A program made the translations under genes and the position numbers. The notes under the pieces were generated by a model. The model searched no databases, was not told the DNA's origin, and saw only the letters and a program-made list of their open reading frames with translations. From assembly GCA_006384855.1 (NCBI GenBank), contig VCJN01001591.1, forward strand, positions 22,656 to 86,655: a stretch of DNA of 64,000 nt, written 5' to 3'. Origin of the DNA: Tetraselmis striata. Lineage: Eukaryota > Chlorophyta > Chlorodendrophyceae > Chlorodendrales > Chlorodendraceae. The stretch's first letter is position 1. Each line of letters opens with the position of its first letter. Shown in pieces: positions 41,903 through 52,515 of the stretch.

Positions 41903-42424
41903 TGTTGAAAGATGGGCGTGAGGGAAAAGAACGACTATCTGTTACAACGGGTCGCGCCCTGCCTTTATACTCGCGCGCGCCCTGGCGCGCGCGCCAGCCA
42001 TAACCGCGTCCGCCACCTTGCGCCATCGCGCGCTGACTGTTGTCTCCAGTACTTAACGCATTTGTGCCAATAATATACGCACATATGCGCATATGTGCGA
42101 GCCTGAGTACTGGCATTATATATGTCCGTACAATACAGTATCCGCTGCTGCATCGGCCGATATCCTACAGTATATTCCAGTACTGCATGGCGCCCACCAT
42201 TGATACTCAGCAGTACCGGAATCTTGATTGTGCTCGCAGAGGCGTCCTCGTACTCGTAGATGTACAGCCACTCCGCGATGTACGTGTACTACCGGAGATG
42301 TACTCGCGTCCTCGTACTCGTAGCTGTACGATCTCTCCGCCGTGTACAGATACTGCCGAGAGTGTGCAGGCGTCAAGGCTCCAAACAGCCGGTCAAACGC
42401 CTGCAAGACTGGTATCAAACAGCA
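41903..42424 (-). repeat. 5' LTR of Copia-B
   Basis: Reversed LTR from TGTTGAAAGATGGG to GGTATCAAACAGCA, with the same ~30-bp internal expansion (TAATATACGCACATATGCGC) as its partner at 30094. Confidence 0.9.
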
Positions 42425-42429
42425 GTTCT

Positions 42430-43028
42430 TACTAGAGGCACGCATCAAGTTCCTGCGTGCAGGCCTGGACCCAGACTTCCCTAGCCTGCTTCTTTGCGCC
42501 GGCCAGGTTTTGTGGGACAATGGGATGCCGCTGGCGCAGATGATACGGTGGATACGTTTGAGGGCACGGGACCGGACGGCACGGGCGCCGCCTTGCAGCC
42601 AGGCACCTCAGCCGCCGCCGCCACCTGGGCGGCCTGCGCAGCGGCGCTGGATAAATACTGTCAAGGAACTGGCACACTGGAGTCTGAGCCGGCCTGGAAG
42701 CGCACATATGAAATGGGGCTCAACTCCAATGACATCAAGTGACCCCCTTCACCCCGTCCCATGCCGCCCTCTACTCCCTTAGCTGGAATCAAAATGCAGG
42801 TCATAGGTCAGAATCTTGACGCGGCATGTTCCGGGTATATACGCAACTTCCTACTAGCATGTGAACCGCCTACTGCGTCCCTGCGCGTTGCTACCCTGCT
42901 GCGGGTTGGCGCCCCGCTGCCCCGGCCGCGGCGCGGTGGCACATCGAGGAGCAAATCGAGGAGAAATTGTGCTGCTTCTATGCTGATCCGGACATAGTGA
43001 CAGCACTTATCCCGGTTTGGCATGTCGT
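42430..43028 (+). pseudogene. Gene split by Copia-B, right part
   Basis: Continues the frame of 29980-30093 with LLEARIKFLRAGLDPDFPSL and GQVLWDNGMPLAQ. After a one-base deletion near 42540 it reads DDTVDTFEGTGPDGTGAALQ and YCQGTGTLESEPAWKRTYEM to NSNDIK. A donor GTGACCCCC at about 42741 starts an intron ending in CTTAG near 42781. The next exon reads VIGQNLDAACSGYIRNFLLA. A single 30-bp minisatellite unit lies at 42906-42935, and WHIEEQIEEKLCCFYADPDI follows at 42937. Unrecognised protein, now a pseudogene. Confidence 0.55.
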
Positions 43029-43814
43029 CACATGTTGTGGGGCAGTATGTGGTGCATATATAACACAATGACCTTGCACTACTACCTGAATTTTCGTATA
43101 GCTGGTAAATGTAATCGATCTAAGTTTTGCTGCCCAGCAATTCCGCGCAGCGCCCCGGCGCCCAACAACAAAAAGCCCCCTTGCGGTTTTGATCAGCGGC
43201 GGCTGTGAGGTCTCCAACATCATAATTGAAGGCGGGTTAAAACCGCCCCTGCTGGCAGTCTGCTGGGTACATGGGACTGCCAGGGGAGGTGACACAGTTG
43301 GGACAGTCATAGGGTAAGGCTTTTCAGACTGTGAGTGACCTACAGAATGCTGAAACTACAGCACTTCTGCGTGCTGCTACTCGCTGCTTTACTGGCTATG
43401 GGCAGCTATGCCTCATCTGTTCCTTTATGCGCTTTAAAGCTGGTGGCGCAACCATGCCTCATCTGTCCGCAGGAGACTCTCCCAAGGGTGCGTGGAGCAT
43501 CTCTTGAGCTGGTCTCACTGCAAAATTTCGTTAGTCGACCAGTATAGAACACGCTCCTGGCTGCCGGTATATATCTGCCCATTGCATGATGGGAGTCGTT
43601 ACGAAGGCCGCTGGCCCGGTGACCTCGTCCACGCCCCACGGGATGTTGGAGTACGGCAGGAAGCCTGCCCTGAGTGCTGCAGCTGCATGTGCTGGGTGCG
43701 GGGTAGTCGGGGACGGTGCCACCCGCCAGGTCGGCTTTCCAATCCTTGGCAGCCTCTATAAGTCTGAGCACTTTGGTTGGCGTGTCATGGGGATGATTCA
43801 AGTGCAAGTAGCGG
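43029..43814. other. Spacer, no clear gene
   Basis: Short frames on both strands. On plus, 43590-43790 reads TKAAGPVTSSTPHGMLEYGR, and on minus the same segment reads LIEAAKDWKADLAGGTVPDY. Neither is recognised and no splice context decides between them. Confidence 0.35.
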
Positions 43815-44305
43815 TGTTGTTTGATACCAGTCTTGCAGGCGTTTGACCGGCTGTCTGGAGCCTTGACGCCTGCACACTCTCAGCAGTATCTGTAGACGGC
43901 GGAGCGATCGTACGGCTACGAGTACGAGGACGCGAGTACATCTCCGGCAGCAGACGTACATCGCGGAGCGGCTGTACATCTACGAGTACGAGGACGCCCG
44001 TGCGAGCACAATCAAGATTCCGGTACTGCTGAGTATCAATGATGGGCGCCATGCAGTACTAGAATATACTGCAGGATATCGGCCGATGCACCAGCGGATA
44101 CTGTATTGTACGGACATAGATAATGCCAATACTCAGGCTCGCACATATGCATTAAGTACTGGAGAATACAGTCAGCGCGCGATGGCGCAAGGTGGCGGAT
44201 GCGCTAATGGGTGGCGCGCGTACCATGGCGTGCGCGAGTATAAAGGCAGGGCGCGACCCGTTGTAACAGACAGTCGTTCTTTTCCCTCACGCCCATATTT
44301 CAACA
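43815..44305 (+). repeat. LTR of Copia-C plus half, 491 bp
   Basis: TGTTGTTTGATACC to CATATTTCAACA, followed by GGTTAGTTGGGCCC. Nearly identical to the Copia-A 3' LTR. Confidence 0.92.
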
Positions 44306-45263
44306 GGTTAGTTGGGCCCTCGCTTCCCTTCATCTCCCAAGCCAAGGAGCGGCCTCTGCCAACCACAGGAGCATCACAACCAGGTTCTTCCGCCGCCCCT
44401 TGCTGCTGATTCTTGGGAGGGGACCTGCGCTGTTGGGCTAGGGACTCGAACGACTCGTTTTCGCTCGCTGAGAGCCGAGCGTGGCCGCGAGAAGCGGTGC
44501 ACTGACGGTGGCAGTCAATGGGCGCCCTGGGACGGGGCGTGGGGCTCGTTTGCCTGTGCGACGCGAGGTCGCTGCTCGACACTGGCCTCCCTAGGCAGTG
44601 GGCGTCCTGTAGGGGCGTAGGGTCTGTTTGCCTGTGCAGCTCGACGCTGCTGTCGACCTCTCTCGTTTCGGCTGTGCCTCTCGACGCCTGGGGCGGTGTT
44701 CCGACGGCCCTTTCAGTCTCTCGACGACTCGGGCCGGCTTCGAGCCGTGTCGACTCGTGTGCGCTTGTCGCTCGCCCAGTTAGAGTGTGTCGAGCTGCCT
44801 CGCCGGCCACAGAGAGGGCAGACGGCCTCGTCGAGCGCTCTGTCGTGGTCTTGTGCCAATGGTATCGACCCTCGTCACGAGGCAGGCAGGTTGCCGAGTT
44901 AGCAGCAGTCTGCGACCGGAGAACTACGTAGTTTCCGCCGTGTTATAGGCGAATCTACGAGAATCAAAAAGTAGCCGGATTTCCCGGTGGTTTTCCGATT
45001 TATCGTAGCCGGTATTTTGATTTCCGCGGGGCCGCGGTTGTTTATTGATTAATCGCGGCCGGTAATTAAAAGTTTGTGCGGCTCCGGTTGTTTTCTCTCC
45101 CAAATTTCGAAATTTTGACCGAGTTTCTCCCTGTTGACCATCTCTGGTGGGAGAAAGTTGCCACTGCGGCAAGCAGTGGTGGGGGCTCTTGGTCCTGTGA
45201 GGACCAGACCGCTGACTTGGCCTCTGTCCCGCTCTGCAGTTGATTTCCATCACTGTGATCATC

Positions 45264-45458
45264 ATGCCGGAAGGAGTGTCCGCCCGCGCGCCGCGCATTC
45301 CGTTGCCGCCCGTTTTCTCTGGTCAGACCAAGGGGTGGCGCCGCTGGAGGCACCATATGGTGGCATATTGCAACGCCACTGGCATGAAGCAGGCCATGAT
45401 GATGAGTGAGCATGCCTCATCTGATCAGCACTTCAAGCTGTATGCAACCCTGAGCAAC
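45264..45458 (+). pseudogene. gag: Copia-C gag N-terminal fragment (plus)
   Basis: MPEGVSARAPRIPLPPVFSG then RWRHHMVAYCNATGMKQAMM, running to FKLYATL, where the inversion junction follows (AACCCTGAGCAACCCTGCAAC). About 65 residues. Confidence 0.88.
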
Positions 45459-45460
45459 CC

Positions 45461-46166
45461 TGCAACCCAGAGCCGCCCGTGCCGCCAAAGGCACTATCCG
45501 CCTCATCAGACATGCCGGAGCAGTCAGACAGCCCAGACAGCGATATGATCTCATGCATGTTGTGGCTGTCCTGGTCACGCTCGCGCTGATTCGCCTGAGC
45601 AAGTAGTTCATTCTCAATACGCTTGGAGTAGTTCTGCGCCAGCTTGAGGCAGTCACCCTCCCAGGTGATGGGGCGGCCCTTATGCTCCGCGTTCACCTGC
45701 AAGATACCGATGATGGGCTCGTACCTCGGACGGATGCCAGCCAGGAACTGAGTCACAACTTGGTTAAGTAATGGAGCCTCAACATCCTCATGCTCCTCAG
45801 CCTCAGCCACCAAGTCCAAGAAGGCCTCGTCCAACGATGGTGGTATGCCACCGCAGTCTCGGTGCGCTGTGAACCGGATTGGAGCACCACCGCTTTCATA
45901 TCAGAGATCCTGCCGAGATGGCCTCCCTCAAAGCGGGTGCGCAGAGCTGCCCAGGCTTGGCATTAAGAGGTAGCATTGTCATTTATGTGCCGACGGGTGG
46001 CATCCAAGAGCTCCTGTGGGAGCAGCGCAGTCAGGGTTGCATACAGCTTGAAATGCCCACTCATCATCATGGCCTGCTTCATGCCAGTGGCATTGCAGTA
46101 GGCCTCCAACTGGTGCCTCCAGCGGCGCCACCCCTTGGTCTGGCCGGAGAAAACGGGCGGCAACAA
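45461..46166 (-). pseudogene. gag: Copia-C gag fragment (minus), Copia-B subfamily
   Basis: From VFSGQTKGWRRWRHQLEAYC near 46155 down to HEIISLSGLSDC and the SAFGGTGG linker near 45480. It has the NDNATS stop at 45963 and the NYSKRIENELLAQANQRERD deletion also seen in Copia-B, so it lacks the zinc knuckle. Confidence 0.88.
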
Positions 46167-47127
46167 AATGCACGCGGCGCGCGGGCGGACAGTGTTTCCG
46201 GTATGATGATCTCAGTGATGGAAATAGACTGCTGAGCGTGACAGAGGCCAAGTCAACGGTCTGGTCCTCACAGGGCCAATCGCGCCCACCCCTGCTTGCC
46301 GCAGTGGCAACTCTCTCCCTCCAGACATCTCTGGTCAACAGGGAGAAACTAGATCAACAACTCGCATTTGAGCAGGGAAAGAAATCGGAGCCGCACGAAA
46401 ATCAAAATACCGGCTACGATACATCGGAAAACCACCGGTAATTCCGGCTGATTTCGGATCCTCGTAGATTCGCCGAGAACACGGAGAAAGCTACGTCGTT
46501 CTCCGGTCGCAGACTGCTGGTACCTCGGCAACCTGCCCTGCCTCGCGTCGAGGGTCGCTACCAAGGCACAAGATCGTCACCTAGCCGAGCTCTCGACGAA
46601 GCCGTCTGCGTCCATGTAGCCTGCGAGACAGTTCGACACACTCTAACGGGCGAGCGACGAGCGCAGACGAGTCGACACGGCTCGGAGCTGGCTCGAGTCG
46701 TCGAGACTAGAAGGGGCCGCCGGAACGGGGCCCAAGCGTCGAGAGGCACATCCGAAACGAGATATCGACTGCAGCTTTGAGCTGCACAGACAGACAGCCC
46801 CCACGCCCACTACAGGACGCCCACTACAGGACGCCCACTGCCTAGAGAGGCCAGTAATGAGCAGCGACCTCGCGTCGCCCAGAGAAACGAGCCCCACGCC
46901 CCGTCCCATGGCGCCCACTGATTTCCACCGTCAGTGCACCGCTTCTCGCGGCCACGCTCGGCTCTCAGCGAGCTAAAACGAGTTGTTAGAGTCCCCAGCC
47001 TAACAGCGCAGGTCACCTCTCAAGAATCGGCAGCAAGGGCGGCAGAATAACCTGGTCGTGGCGCTCCTATGGTTGGCAGAGGCCGCTCCTTGGCTTGGGA
47101 GGTGAAGGGGAGCGAGGGCCAACAACC

Positions 47128-47453
47128 TATTGACATAAGGGCGTGTGGGAATGAACGTGACCTATTTGATACAGCGGGTCGCGCCCTGCCTTTATGCTCG
47201 CGCGTGCCCTGGCGCGCGCCACAGCCAGTAGCGCGTCCGCCACCTTGCGCCATCGCGTGCTGACTACAGTTTCCTGTACTTTACGTATATATGCAAACCG
47301 TATACGCACATATGCGCATATGTGCGTATATGTGAGGACTGGCATCAACGATGCCCGTACAATACAGTTAAGTATATGCGCTGCTGCATCGGCCGATAAC
47401 ACGCAGTATATTCTACTACTGCATGGCGCCCACAATTGATACTCTGCAGTACC
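47128..47453 (-). repeat. Copia-C minus LTR, interrupted by T2
   Basis: Reversed LTR starting TATTGACATAAGGGCG (degenerate TGTTGAAAGATGGGCG) and running to GATACTCTGCAGTACC at 47453, where other copies continue with GGAATCTTG. The T2 end CACTGTGAG starts at 47454. Confidence 0.88.
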
Positions 47454-47475
47454 CACTGTGAGATTCAGATGTGAC
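47454..47475 (-). repeat. T2 terminal inverted repeat
   Basis: CACTGTGAGATTCAGATGTG plus AC, identical to both ends of T1. The following ACGTAAATGTGCCCTACTGG matches the T1 right subterminal sequence. Confidence 0.92.
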
Positions 47476-48108
47476 GTAAATGTGCCCTACTGGTGACGAA
47501 CGACGACATACGGGGACGATACGGGACGGACGAGGGACGTGGATTTCATACCCAGTAGCGACGACTATCGCGGGCGACCTGTAAAGTACTATATGAATTT
47601 CTCGTTTCCATAATTTCATCAAATTGATATGCGCACGCGGGCTCGTGTGTCGCCCGCCGATGCGGAGCACCCGGGCTAAGTACAGGCGGATGTACGCACT
47701 CATTGCACATCGCCGCACATCGCTGCACATCGCTGCACACCGCGGGGTCGCTGGCGTCGCAGTGCGCCACGCTGGCGGGCCGCGCCCCCGGCCCCTGCCA
47801 AGGAGTAATCACGATAAGTACTGGCACGGCCGACTCTCGCACAGCAATGGTGCTTAGTTCGCGCGTAGCGTTGCGGCACAGCATGCATGTGCCGGCAGGG
47901 TGCCGGGAGTGCGTGGCAAACCATGATCGCAGGCTGCCGGCATGCGATCATGGCTTGCGCGGCAGTCCCGGCGGAGGTGTGGGCCGGTGTCGCGGAGGCG
48001 CTTTTATTACATTGCTGGGTTTCACTTCGCCGTTGTGGGCGGTGCCCACCACAAAACAGCTCCTGCCTAATGTTCTATACATATGAAATTCAGACTTTAG
48101 GGGGGGGG

Positions 48109-48960
48109 CTAGGGCACCTTCGTGAGGTCTGCCACAGTTGGAAGCCGCGCCAAGTGTTCCCTGGAAGCTGTGAAGATACTGTGCCTCCTTGGGCTTACCG
48201 TTGGGAAATACCCCTCGCGCCACTTATGAATGGGTTCCATGTGCGCAAGCCTTGGCGGGGAAGTCGCGGTCCACGTCAAAGGGGCATAGGGGAGGAAAGA
48301 CCCCACGTGGTGCGTGCTCGCGGGGATTGCCGCTCTGTCTGTCTCCCACTTGTGGGCTTCCTTTGTGATGTCGGACAGGAACCGGCTGAATCTGTCCGTC
48401 TGAATCCATGTGTGGGTGAGGGCTTCTTGCACCACGCGTGCGGTCAGCCGCATTAGTTGGAACAGCGGGAACTGCTCCGCATGGGCCCCAACGAGGAGAG
48501 GCTCCATAGCCCCGTCGTCATCGTGCTCGACGAGTACAGCGGCCTGCTTCGCAGCGATCTCGAGCATATCCTCGGCGCCTTGCAGCCACACCGAATCCGA
48601 ACCGCGGAGGTATGTGAGACGCGTATCAGCGTCGACGATGTCCCCGTCCAGATCGGGCTGATCAAGCAGGAAGAGCTTGTACTGGGCGAGCGCGTCAGCG
48701 CCGACATCCAGCAAAGTGTGCCAGTGCCAAGCGTGGCGCAGGGAGCGGTAGAGGGCCGGGTTGCTGGACTGGGTGGGAGTCCAGCCGCCGGGGAGATGGA
48801 TGTATTCCCCTCTCATGTCCTCATCGGTGAGTCTATTTTGTAGCGTGTTCTCCTCCACGCTCGCGTATGCTAGTTGGGTGCGTGTACAGCGCTCCACCAT
48901 CCTGGCCCTTTTCTGGGGTGTCATGGATAGTGCCATGGTGGGTGTGGCAACTGGTGACAT
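48109..48960 (-). CDS. T2 unrecognised ORF (284 aa; 328 aa from the upstream ATG)
   Basis: One uninterrupted frame from 49095. I prefer the ATG at 48960 (MSPVATPTMALSMTPQKRAR) because the upstream part looks like untranslated DNA. Features: TRTQLAYASVEENTLQNRLT, HAWHWHTLLDVGADALAQYK, EDMLEIAAKQAAVLVEHDDD, a mostly helical acidic middle and an aromatic/His-rich tail. No motif of a known family is visible. The gene lies 1.1 kb inside the T2 end and is transcribed toward the TIR, the usual position of a transposon gene. T1 lacks it entirely through a deletion between GCGATGTGCGG repeats. Role in transposition is inference. Confidence 0.65.
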   Translation of the reverse strand: MSPVATPTMALSMTPQKRARMVERCTRTQLAYASVEENTLQNRLTDEDMRGEYIHLPGGWTPTQSSNPALYRSLRHAWHWHTLLDVGADALAQYKLFLLDQPDLDGDIVDADTRLTYLRGSDSVWLQGAEDMLEIAAKQAAVLVEHDDDGAMEPLLVGAHAEQFPLFQLMRLTARVVQEALTHTWIQTDRFSRFLSDITKEAHKWETDRAAIPASTHHVGSFLPYAPLTWTATSPPRLAHMEPIHKWREGYFPTVSPRRHSIFTASREHLARLPTVADLTKVP

Positions 48961-49536
48961 TTCGTCGCCTCTTGTGATTGATATCCTTGCGAAGCAGGCG
49001 GCGTCGCGCGTCCGTACCGTCGCGGCGCTGCTGCGTGCGCGATGTACATATCGCGGAGTGGGCAAGTGCTGCCGTCGGTAGGTGTGCGTGAACATAAAGA
49101 TAAGCGGCGATATACACCCGATATTAGCCCGGTGTATTGACGCTTATTTGCGTAGTCGCAGCGCGAGTAGTAGTACGATGTATCGGTGCAGTCGCGATGT
49201 GCGGCACGACGTGTGCGGCGATGTGCGTCACGTTGTGTGCGGCGATGTGCGGCGCGACTGGCGGAGGTAGGTGGTCCGGTAGCTTAGGTGGCTGGTAGGC
49301 GGTAGGTGGTGTTCGTAGGTGCGCCTTTTAATGCAGCCGCCCTAACTGCTGATGATTGTGTAACGCCCCAGCACGCGCATGAAGTACGGGGTCGCCTCTC
49401 GGTCATCACCGCCGCTCACCGCTGAATCAAGTAAGCGCGGACAGCCGCGCACTCGGATCTGTGCTCCCTGCCGGTGGTGGGCTACATCCACCCCAACTCT
49501 CACCCCCCCCCCCCCCCCGCGCGCGCGGCAGCAGGC
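48961..49536. promoter_or_regulatory. Divergent promoter region of T2 (ORF284/328 and BED gene)
   Basis: Lies between two genes transcribed away from each other. Contains GTGCGGCGATGTGCG short repeats (49190-49265), GGTAGGCGGTAGGTGGTG repeats (about 49285-49310) and a poly-C run at 49502-49518 just before the BED gene ATG. No clear TATA box. Confidence 0.5.
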
Positions 49537-49782
49537 ATGCCGGGAGAGGGATGGATATCGAGTGTGTCGAAGGATGGCGTGTACGCATGCAAGCACTGCG
49601 AGGGCATCGTGACGGGCAGTAGTGAAAGGGTGGCGCGAGACCGGCACTTCCGAAAATTGCCTGGGTGCCTGGGTGCGTGCGTGCTTGACGCGGCGCGTCT
49701 TGGGGTGTCAGGCCCCTCACGCTCCTCGCCTCCCGATGCATGCAGGTGCCTGATACATTTAGATATGTCCGGCACATGTTGA
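49537..49782 (+). pseudogene. T2 BED-like zinc finger exon, truncated
   Basis: ATG 49537, MPGEGWISSVSKDGVYACKH, then CEGIVTGSSERVARDRHFRK and LPGC, which conserves the C-x2-C...H...C finger of T1. After about 49680 the sequence diverges from T1, losing the poly-Ala linker and Tudor module, and it meets Copia-D leader at 49787. With gene X (54702 onward) it forms the two ends of one plus-strand gene. Confidence 0.7.
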
Positions 49783-50240
49783 CGGCCTCGTCGAGAAGAC
49801 GGCCTCGTCGAGCGCTCTGTCGTGGTCTTGTGCCAATGGTATCGACCCTCGTCACGAGGCAGGCAGGTTGCCGAGTTAGCAGCAGTCTGCGACCGGAGAA
49901 CGACGTAGTTTCCGCCGTGTTATAGGCGAATCTCCGAGAATCCAAAATTGGCCGGATTTCCCGGTGGTTTTCCGATGTATCGTAGCCGGTATTTTGATTT
50001 CGGCGAGGCCGCGGTTGTTTGTTGATTAATCGCGGCCGGTAATTAAAAGTTTGTGCGGCTCCGGTTGTTTTCTCTCCCAAATTTCGAAATTTTGACCGAG
50101 TTTCTCCCTGTTGACCATCTCTGGTGGGAAAAAGTTGCCACTGCGGCAAGCAGTGGTGGGGGCTTTTGGCCCTGTGAGGACCAGACCGCTGACTTGGCCT
50201 CTGTCCCGCTCTGCAGTTGATTTCCATCACTGTGATCATC

Positions 50241-50981
50241 ATGCCGGAAGGAGTGTCCGCCCGCGCGCCGCGCATTCCGTTGCCGCCCGTTTTCTCTGGT
50301 CAGACCAAGGGGTGGCGCCGCTGGAGGCACCATATGGAGGCATATTGCAACGCCACTGGCATGAAGCAGGCCATGATGATGAGTGAGCATGCCTCATCTG
50401 ATCAGCATTTCAAGCTGTATGCAACCCTGACTGCGCTGCTCCCCGAGGAGCTCCTGGATGTCATCCGTCGGCACCTGAATGACAATGCTACCTCTGGAGG
50501 CCAAGCATGGGCAGCTCTGCGCACCCGCTTTGAGGGAGGCCATCTTGGCAGGATATCTGACATGTATGCGGTGCTCCAATCCGGTCAACAGCGCACCGAG
50601 GCTGCGGAGGCATACTACCATCGCATGGACAACGCCTTCTTGGACTTGGTGGCTGAGGCTGAGGAGCATGAGGATATTGAAGCTCCATCACATAACCTAG
50701 TTGTGACTCAGTTCCTGGCTGGCCTCCGTCCAGAGTACGAGCCCATCATCGGTATCCTGCAGGTGACCGCGGAGCATGAGGGCCGCGCCATCACCTGGAA
50801 GGGTGACTGCCTCAAGCTGGCGCAGAACTACTCCAAGCGTATTGAGAAGAACCATGCATCGGAGCCATCTGCGGAGGGCTACATAGCCAGTGGTGGCACC
50901 AAGCGCTCCGCCCATCTGGCCACAGGCGATGGATCCGGACCTCGCCGCCTTGGTGCACCTCTGCGCGGTGGATGCTGGTAG
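50241..50981 (+). pseudogene. gag: Copia-D gag
   Basis: 247 aa from MPEGVSARAPRIPLPPVFSG, the longest intact gag in the window, with QVVTQFLAGLRPEYE-type capsid helices near 50700. It stops at TAG 50979-50981 exactly inside the zinc knuckle, where CWQC (CAG) became CW-stop-C. Behind it GGPHYKRDC and a basic/acidic tail continue in frame to about 51148, where an internal deletion joins gag to the middle of pol. Confidence 0.92.
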
Positions 50982-51148
50982 TGCGGTGGGCCTCACTACA
51001 AGCGGGACTGCCCGCAGCGCCCAAGAGGCAACAGGCGTCAAGCTGCTGCGGACCCGGCACCGGCGGCCTTTGTTGCTGATGAGGAGGAGGAGCATGTTGC
51101 TTTCATGGCTGAAAATGCCGGTAACACCCCACCTGCAAAGCGCGTTGC

Positions 51149-52515
51149 ATGGCTACCGCAGGTTGTTTAGCCAGCGGTTGGCGCAGGAGCGTGGCGCTTC
51201 GTTTCATTACACGGCCAACGGGGACTCCATGGTCTTGCGCTCTGCTGGCCGTGATATGACGGTCCCTATCGGGCGCGCTCCGGGGAGCAACTTGTACGCT
51301 TTCCGCAGCAGAATACTACGGAGCGGGCATGCGCCCAGCCCTGCGGATGTTGTTGCGCTGCAAGCTTGTGGGAAGTTGTCAAAGTTGCTGTGGCACAGAC
51401 GTCTTGGCCATCTGCATGCTGCAGGCATGGATCGTTTGCTTGCGGAGAGCGTCTCGGGGATCACGTTCGCGAAGGATGAGATACTGCCGTTTTGTGACTG
51501 TTGCGCGTTGGCGAAGTCTCACGAACAGCCGCGGTCGCGCATTGCGTCAAAGCGTCCTACTGGGCCACTGCAGAAGTTTGGAGCTGACATCTGAGGGCCA
51601 GTGGGTGTGACGTCCATTGGCGGGTTCCGTTACGTCTTTGGGATGACTGACTACTACTCGGCATACGGCTGGGTGGTGTTCATGAAGTCCAAGGATGAGG
51701 CTCTGAGGGCTCTGCTGTTGGTGGTGCGCGCTATCAGGCGCGTGCATCCCCGATTTGGATACGACAAGAGTACAGCTCGCCTGAGATTGGACAACGACTC
51801 AGTCTTCCAGAGTGCGGATTTTCGATCTGCATGCGATGGCCTGCACTTCGTTCCTGAGTTTTCTGCGCCATACTGCCAATGGCAGAATGGTCTGCCGGAG
51901 CGTATGTGGCTTACTCTGTCCGAGATGACCTGCTACATGCTGGCCTGGGTCGTGAGTTCTGGGTGCTGGCCTTCTGTGCCGCGATGCACATCCGCAACAA
52001 TGTCTACAGTCGGGGTGTCGGTTCTGTTCCCTACCGGCGTCACACTGGCAAGACCCCAGATGTGTCTGGGTTGCGGGTGTTCGGCTGTTCAGCGTATGTG
52101 CACGTGGATGCCGGGGATAGGCGGAAGCTTGACGCCAAGGCCTTTCGCGGGGTCTTCGTTGGGTATGGGCAGGAATCTCACACCTACTTGGTGTGGAACC
52201 CAGCTACTCGCCGCGTGGTTGCAAGTCGGAATGTGATTTTCGATGAGGGTTGGCGTGATGCGGCTTCCAGCAGCAAGGGGGCAGTGGGGGCGGTGCTGCT
52301 GCAAGCCGTGAGATGTTCCCCCAATACCAGGCACTTCTCGATATCAGCGGGGTTGGAAGCACGTCCAACGCATCAGGGGTGCAAGAGATAACCGAGGCTC
52401 ACCGGCGTGTCGTGGATGAAACGGACGACGTTGAGGAGGAGCTTGAGATTGAGGAGGAGCCACTGACTGCGGAGGGAACTTGGACCGCAGCGACCCACGC
52501 TGGAGCTGACCCAGT
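51149..52515 (+). pseudogene. pol: Copia-D integrase region
   Basis: Starts directly at HGYRRLFSQRLAQ, because the gag tail and protease (about 660 bp in Copia-B, more in Copia-A) are deleted at GCGTTGC/ATGGCTACCG. Pre-integrase HRRLGH and CDCC follow. The first catalytic Asp (FGADI) is followed by a TGA at 51592-51594 replacing Trp. The second Asp is in RLDNDSVF (about 51790) and the Glu in NGLPERMW (about 51898). A 10-bp deletion near 51930 shifts the frame. The remainder, to VASRNVIFDEG, is well preserved. Confidence 0.9.

Larger units (their letters stand above)
30094..42424 (-). mobile_element. Copia-B, minus strand, with nested gypsy element
   Basis: LTRs at 30094-30614 (3') and 41903-42424 (5') are both about 30 bp longer than in Copia-A owing to a shared GCGCATATGTGCG-type expansion near the TATA side. 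The TSD GTTCT lies at 30089-30093 and 42425-42429. LTR ends are mutated (TATCG for TGTTG, CAGCA for CAACA). Inside on minus: leader, gag with a deleted zinc knuckle, protease, integrase with the core deleted, reverse transcriptase, RNase H. Gypsy (35002-41391) sits in the leader. It is a defective element of a subfamily shared with the minus half of Copia-C. Confidence 0.92.
43815..47453. mobile_element. Copia-C: head-to-head inverted pair of Copia 5' ends
   Basis: Plus half: LTR 43815-44305, leader 44306-45263, gag 45264 to about 45458. At about 45460 the sequence flips to minus: gag 45461-46166, leader to about 47127, LTR 47128-47453. Both halves are 5' portions, so the structure is a large imperfect palindrome with no 3' half. 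The plus half resembles Copia-A and the minus half has the Copia-B deletions. The minus LTR is cut at 47453 by the T2 transposon end. Confidence 0.88.
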
